Positions 59,301-64,000 of a DNA stretch of 64,000 bases are shown piece by piece. Below the pieces are notes generated by a model. That model was not told where the DNA came from. It did not search any database and saw only the letters and a list, made by a program, of their open reading frames with translations. The translations under genes and the position numbers were made by a program. Positions within the stretch are counted from its first letter, which is position 1. Every line of letters begins with the position of its first letter. This DNA comes from Posidonia oceanica (lineage: Eukaryota > Streptophyta > Magnoliopsida > Alismatales > Posidoniaceae): assembly GCA_037176725.1 (NCBI GenBank), contig JAZBRS010000020.1, forward strand, positions 94,196,501 to 94,260,500, read 5' to 3'.

Positions 59301-60516
59301 TTTGGTCATTTGATTGTCTTCCACCGTGCTATCTTTTACGGTCGCTCCAACGTACCGATGGGCGTTGGTCCTGGTGCGAGTGTCAGTGACCTTCAACGAG
59401 AGTTGGCGACTGCCAACAGTCACATTCAGGAGCTGGTAAGCAATTTCTTCTTGTGTTCTTTCACCTTATTGCTTATTTGCTTATGCATCTCTTTTGGTCG
59501 CACAGCTGGCTGCTTCAGAGGGTATAACTGAGGCGTTCAGGACTCAGCAGCAGCAGCACTCTTTGAGGGTTAAGGAGATAGTGCAGGAGAGGGACGAGCT
59601 GTTGTCCCGTCTACACGAGTTTCGAGCACGGGTGAGCCTCGTTTTTTTCTTTTCAGTTGTTTGCGCCTATTCCTACTGTTTAACTGTCGTTTTTTGCTTT
59701 GATATAGGCCGAGGGTGTCTTGACAAGTGCAGAGCCTCCCCCTGCTGCCACCACAGGTCCAGCTGCTTCCCGTACTGAGGGCATACTTGCTGAGGAGGTC
59801 CGGGCTCGTGATTCAGAGGTACTACAACAATTTTCTTACTTTAAATACCTGTAAATACCTGTCCTCTAACTTATATAATTTCATTGTGCAAATTCAGGCG
59901 ATGATGGACCTAATCCACACACCGCCAACCACCGGTCCCACTCAGAGCCAGCTAGACGACGCCTTGGGGCGTGCCGAGGAGCTACAGGGGCGTCTCAGTC
60001 AGGTGGTGCGGGAACGTGACAACCGCATCCAGGAGTTAGAGGCTCATGTTACCGCATCTGAGCGGGAGACAGCCAAGGCACATCTTGCGGTGAACTCCAC
60101 AAGAAGGGTAACTCCTTTTCTACTTGAGCACATTTGATTACTGCTAGCCTTCTTGCTTAATTATTCTAACTCTGGGACTACTGTCTTCTTTACTGCAGCT
60201 GAGCGTTGGTCGTAGCCAGCAGATACAGGAGTTGGAGGCACAATTGGCGCAGACTCAAGCGACAGTTGCGGCGGTTCTTCCTGACACCGACATTCCTGGT
60301 CCAGTTGCCGCAGCCCCGTCAGTGTCAACGCACTCTAGAGTTCTGTCAGCTGAGCAGATTGCGAGAGTGCGGTCCTCCCCTTATCTTGGGCTGCTTCATT
60401 CTCTACTGAGGGGGTCTCGAGAGAGGAGCCAGAGTGGGGCAACCTCTTCAGTTGCACAACCTACGCCAAGGCCTCCAGATGGTGGACGTGAGGGTAGCGG
60501 CGAGTCTGGTCATTGA
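56327..60516 (+). CDS. PMD (plant mobile domain) gene, nine exons, carried antisense in G
   Basis: Exons: 56327-56400, 57681-57902, 57998-58651, 58730-58897, 58956-59435, 59506-59631, 59708-59818, 59898-60107, 60199-60516. All introns are GT-AG. Exons 2-9 are whole-codon (74, 218, 56, 160, 42, 37, 70 and 105 codons plus stop) and join in phase 0. Exon 1 (Gly/Ser-rich, from ATG 56327) ends out of phase with exon 2, so its start is unsure. An ATG at 57998 is another choice. Exons 3-5 form the PMD, with SWEDLHETYTRLPEF, GEMIITLEDVVRLVGL, VNVKWLKDRL and EGDGP-type spacer before IEFPRARRW. Exons 5-8 add a Gln/Glu/Arg-rich coiled coil. A single premature stop is TAG at 59193-59195 (Gln position). 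PMD proteins such as MAIN/MAIL act in silencing and genome stability in Arabidopsis. The role here is inferred. Confidence 0.8.
57040..57225 (+). repeat. Tandem agatagatttttaa words in intron 1 of the PMD gene
   Basis: About ten copies of a 15-18 bp unit (aaagatagatttttaaag). A second, looser run of aatggttaattaatg words follows at 57480-57600. Both are within the 1.28 kb AT-rich first intron. Confidence 0.85.
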
Positions 60517-60599
60517 GTCTTGTTCCTTTTTTGTTTTTAACAGAATATGTCAATGTGAAGTGAAAACATTTATATGATAAAATGTTTTTTTTGTTTACC

Positions 60600-61828
60600 T
60601 GCACACTCTTGCATTTTTGTTAATAATCAAAAGACATACCTTTCTCGACAAAAGAATTGGCTAAGTTATTTTACTTTAAAGAAAGATATTGCAATGCATG
60701 TTGATGAATGTACATTACTGGTTTGAAATTGGATGGAGGGAATTAATTTCTGGCCTCAACTGAAGAGATGGAAAATTGGAGCCCAGTGGACGCCGATTGT
60801 GAGTCATCCATGGATGCTCTAAAGATTGTTGCCTAAGCAATGTCTTTGTTGAGAGAACACACTCAAGCCGTGAGACATGCTTGAGTAGGACGTTAACTCC
60901 GAATCTGGGTGGGTCGATTGTTGCATCATCAGCCAGATTAATTCTAGTTTTCCTACTTACTAAGTTCTCACTTGTAGGTAGGTTGGATGTTTTGGTTTCT
61001 TGGTTTTTTGGTTTTTTTCATCTTTCTCTAGATTTTGTAATTTTTGGTGTTTTTGCTTTTACAATCTTTTTGGGTTTTGTTGTTTTTCTATTTTTTTTTT
61101 GGATTTTTTATTTCTCTAATGGGGAAAGCTGAGTATCTACTCTAAGCGTTAGCCTTTGGGTCTATTCTAGCCGTATGAGTGGACCCTATATTCATGGACA
61201 TGTCCCTTGTGTCATGCTTGCACCTTTGGAGACTTCGTTCCACCCATCAGTCCTTATTAGGGTTGTTCCTCCCTCAGCCCTTTCAATCCTTGACCACCTA
61301 GGGTTGCGTATTCCTTGCCTGTCAATGGAATAAGACGGGGGAGGTTTAAGACATAGTAGGCTCTCGGTTTCAGCTTAGGTCTTGGGTTCCACTTGCCTAT
61401 TTTAGTCCTTAATGCGTCTTTCTAGGATTTATGCTTTATGATTCACAGATCGCTTTGGCAACTTTCACTCTTTGGACAGCTCTTTGCTGACCTCTTTTAG
61501 TTAGACAGTTTCTTTTACTATCTCTTTTCATTTATTCCTCACTTGGACAGCTTCTTTGCTGCCTTCTTTCCTCTCTGTTTGGGCAGTTTTTGCTGCCATC
61601 AATTGCCATCTTTTCTGGACGCTCTCTAAGTTATTTGACAAGCGGTTCGTACCATAAGCCTCCACTCTGAACCTACCTTTCCCTTACCTCCCTGTGCAAG
61701 GTGTATGTGGAGACAGGTTAAGGCATGGGTCCCCCTAGGTGTTCCTCTTCGTATTGGGCTTTGGGAATCTTCCCCCTCTTTCAGCCCGATGTTAAGACCT
61801 AAGTCTACCATTGATACAAGCCTGCTGG
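60600..61828 (-). other. Proximal 3' UTR of G
   Basis: It aligns in reverse with A from 14665 back to about 13380. It holds the T-rich tract of ttttggtttt words (60990-61115) and hairpin words cagcttctttgctgcc (61480-61600). No gene. Confidence 0.75.
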
Positions 61829-62935
61829 TCAAGGGTAGTACCTTTTCAAGTGCATTACATTCCAGGGGTCAAGAAGATCCGTCCCATTTTGGGATAACCG
61901 ATAGGCATTCCCTAGATATGCAGCAACCACTACATAGGGTCCCTCCCAGTTTGGTTTTAACTTTCTCTTAGGGTGGGGCTTATTGTAGGGCAACACCTCT
62001 TTCAGCACCAGATCACCAATTTTAAATTTATGTTCGATTACTTTCTTTTGGTAAGCCTTGGTTAACCTTTGTTGGTAGACACGCGTATGCTCGGTGGTTG
62101 CCAGCCGTTTCTCATCAAGGAGTTCTAAATGAAGGAGTATGGCTTGCCTCTTTTCTTTAGCAGACATTCTCCTGTCAATTTTAACTCTTAACGAGGGGAT
62201 CAGGATCTCGTATGGGACTACTGCTTCCATTCAAAAAGCTAAAGCATAGGGGGTTTGACCCATTGCCGTCCTTATGGTGGTGCGGTATGCCCATAACGCA
62301 TTAACAAGCTTATCTGACCAATCCGATCCCTTAGCGTCTTCTACCGTCTTTTTAATGATTTTGATTAAGGTCTTATTAGTAGCTTCTACTTGGCCATTCC
62401 CTTGTGGGAAATACGGGGAAGAGTGATGTAGAGTGATACCGAATTTTTAGCATAGCCGTTTGAACTCCTCTGAGATGAAGATCGGTCCGTTGTCTTCTAC
62501 TAAGGCTTTAGGCACCCCGAACCTTGCGTTGATATTTCGCTGTACGAATCGACATAGGGTTGTGGCCTTGATGTTCGCGAATGCCTCTGTTTCTACCCAT
62601 TTGGTGAAGTATTCTGTCGCCGTGAGGATGAAGGTATTGCCCTTTCCTTGATGGATGGGTCCCACCACATCGAAGGCCCACATAGAGAAAGGCCATGGCA
62701 TTGATAAAGCATGAAGCGCTGAAGCTGGAGCATGAATCTTGTTGGCATGTAGCTGGTAGCTCTTGCACCACTTGACTTTACTTGCACAGTCAGCTTCCAT
62801 GGTAAGCTAGTAATACCCCCTTTTGATTATCATTTTGGCCATGAACTGGGAGTTGATGTGGCCCTCGCAGACTCCTTCATGTGTTTCTTTGAGAATTTCA
62901 GCTGATTCAGATGCGTCCACACATCGGAGTTCAAT
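61829..62935 (-). pseudogene. Integrase of G
   Basis: The zinc-binding end reads WCKSYQLH where CxxC is expected, so the last cysteine is lost. Core: D in FDVVGPIH (about 62665), D in LVEDNGPIF (about 62490), then a TAA, then E in NGQVEATNKT (about 62390). The C-terminal domain has KFKIGDLVLKEVLP (about 62015), KLKPNWEGPYVVVAAYLGNA and ends MHLKRYYP at 61829. A frameshift near 62932 separates it from the RNase H frame, and a TGA lies near 62232. Confidence 0.85.
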
Positions 62936-63717
62936 CCCAAGGGTGTTCTTCGGAAGAGTGTGTTGGCTCTGATGTAGTACTTTGTAGCCATCCTCCTCAG
63001 TGCTTCTCTGTCCTTAAGAGTTGCATAGGTCGGGAAGGTGCGATCTTTTACATAATTTTGTATGTCATAGTACCACAGATTACCATCATTGCTTACTTCT
63101 CTTGCTCCTTGATAACAAAGCTCTGTGCGCATTACGCTTTCCTGGTTTAGTTCCACCCTGAATTCTTGAACCCATTCTGCAGCAGACCCCACTGTTGGTG
63201 CGCTGATTTTTCGCACCGTGATGGATTGCTCGTTTGTCTCTGAACTGAAGGGGAATGAGGATGCCAATGAGGCCAATGAATCAGCCAGGATGTTGTTGCT
63301 TCTAAGTGCATGCACATATATTACTCTATCAAACTTCTTCAATAAAGCTCTAGCTAGATTGCGGTATGCCTGCAGCTTTAGTGAGAGGGTCTTGTATTTG
63401 TTGAGGACTTGTCGTATGATAAGCTGTGAGTCCCCAATTACTTTTAGCCTCCTTGCCCCTAGATCAAGAGCCATTCGGAGCCCTAGGATGAGTGCCTCAT
63501 ATTCTGCGATATTATTGCTTACCGGGAAGAGTAGCTGGGCTGCAGCGGGGAGAACAACACCCTCTGGAGTGAGGAGTGTTGCCCCTATTCCGGCACCCTG
63601 TGAGTTAAGTGCTCCATCGAAATGGAGGGTCCATTCTCTGATAAGTGGCATGACACTACTGATCGCCAGTATTTCCTTGTCTGGAAAGTCTGTTGATACT
63701 GGCTGATATTCTAACAC
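62936..63717 (-). pseudogene. Second (archaeal-like) RNase H of G
   Basis: Catalytic set intact: D in LHFDGALNSQGAG (about 63630), E in AEYEALILGLRMAL (about 63510), D in VIGDSQLIIRQ (about 63440), D in NILADSLASLAS (about 63290). The frame is open for 295 codons but ends in shifted sequence. Closest visible relative is 44960-45561 in D. Confidence 0.85.
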
Positions 63718-64000
63718 AGGTAGCCCGACGAGTTGATCTGCGATAGCTTGCCCCCTTAACTACCTCCTAGGTGATGAACTGTAGGTCGAACTCAATGAGG
63801 AGCATTTGCCATCGTGCTAGCCTTCCGGACAATGCAGGTTTCTCGAACATATACTTGATAGGGTCCATCTTGGCTAAGTAACAGACTTTGTGTGCCAGAA
63901 AGTAGTGTCTGAGCTTCTATGAGGCCCATACTAAGGCTAGGCACTGTCTCTCGATTTGGGAGTACTTTCTCTTGTACTCAATGAATGTTCTGCTGAGGTA
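63718..64000 (-). pseudogene. Retroviral-type RNase H of G, cut by the window edge
   Basis: Reads YLSRTFIEYKRKYSQIERQC, KLRHYFLAHKVCYL, DPIKYMFEKPALSGRLARWQ and FDLQFIT. TAG stops lie near 63918 and 63767. RT would follow to the right, outside the window. Confidence 0.8.

Larger units (their letters stand above)
51755..64000 (-). mobile_element. Pol-bearing Tat-type element G with a gene cassette (visible part)
   Basis: A minus-strand element of the same family as A: the LTR and 3' UTR align with those of A. From left to right: 3' LTR (51755-53256), polypurine tract, distal 3' UTR, a 6.5 kb plus-strand gene cassette (about 54130-60600), proximal 3' UTR, integrase, second RNase H, and RNase H cut by the window edge. 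RT, protease, gag and 5' LTR lie beyond 64000. It is inserted in gag of D. Confidence 0.9.

Overview
The window looks like nuclear DNA of a flowering plant, in a stretch built almost entirely of nested LTR retrotransposons. The evidence is plant Ty3/gypsy Tat-type Gag, protease, RT, double RNase H and integrase, a Ty1/copia SIRE-type 3' end, and plant-only PMD and DUF7745-like proteins. I see no rRNA, tRNA, CRISPR or ordinary host gene. The species cannot be named from the sequence alone. Element letters below (A-H) are mine.

Layout. The oldest layer is a minus-strand Tat-type gag (element C). It survives in pieces at 33053-32418, 18224-17209 and 2668-2167 and is split by four insertions. (1) H is a copia/SIRE-like element on the plus strand, with its internal 3' end at 1-1035 and its 3' LTR at 1036-2166. 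(2) E is a ~4.9 kb solo LTR on the plus strand (2669-7518 plus 17162-17208, TSD gctgc). E is itself split by A, a complete 9.6 kb gag-only Tat element (7519-17156, TSD cacgc/cacgt). (3) B is a 14 kb pol-deleted Tat element on the minus strand (18225-32417, TSD gccac). B contains F, a 4.7 kb solo LTR of the E/D family (25973-30710, TSD caagt). (4) D is a Tat element with full pol on the minus strand (3' LTR 33054-37694, internal 37695-51754). D is split by G, another pol-bearing Tat element on the minus strand (51755 to the right edge). D and G both run past the right edge, so their 5' LTRs are not seen.

Genes. D encodes, from right to left, gag, protease, a long linker, RT, RNase H, a second (archaeal-like) RNase H and integrase. 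A DUF7745-like ORF in the sense direction follows pol. G carries integrase and both RNase H domains, and inside its 3' UTR a 6.5 kb cassette in antisense (plus strand). The cassette holds a DUF7745-like gene with one intron (54342-55699) and a nine-exon PMD gene (56327-60516). Exons 2-9 of the PMD gene are all phase 0 with GT-AG borders and contain one premature stop. Element A is a relative of G without the cassette, so it shows the empty site.

How the parts relate. Elements A, B, D and G share a polypurine tract of the form AGGAGGGGCATC or close to it, and 3' UTRs rich in tandem repeats and small hairpins. A and B share a near-identical primer binding site. TTAGACGCC/GTCGCC motifs lie in the LTRs of A and G, inside B, and upstream of both cassette genes. 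PMD proteins of the MAIN/MAIL type act in transposon silencing in Arabidopsis, so a transposon-borne PMD gene sharing motifs with its carrier's LTR is the best candidate here for an undescribed system. That role is inference.
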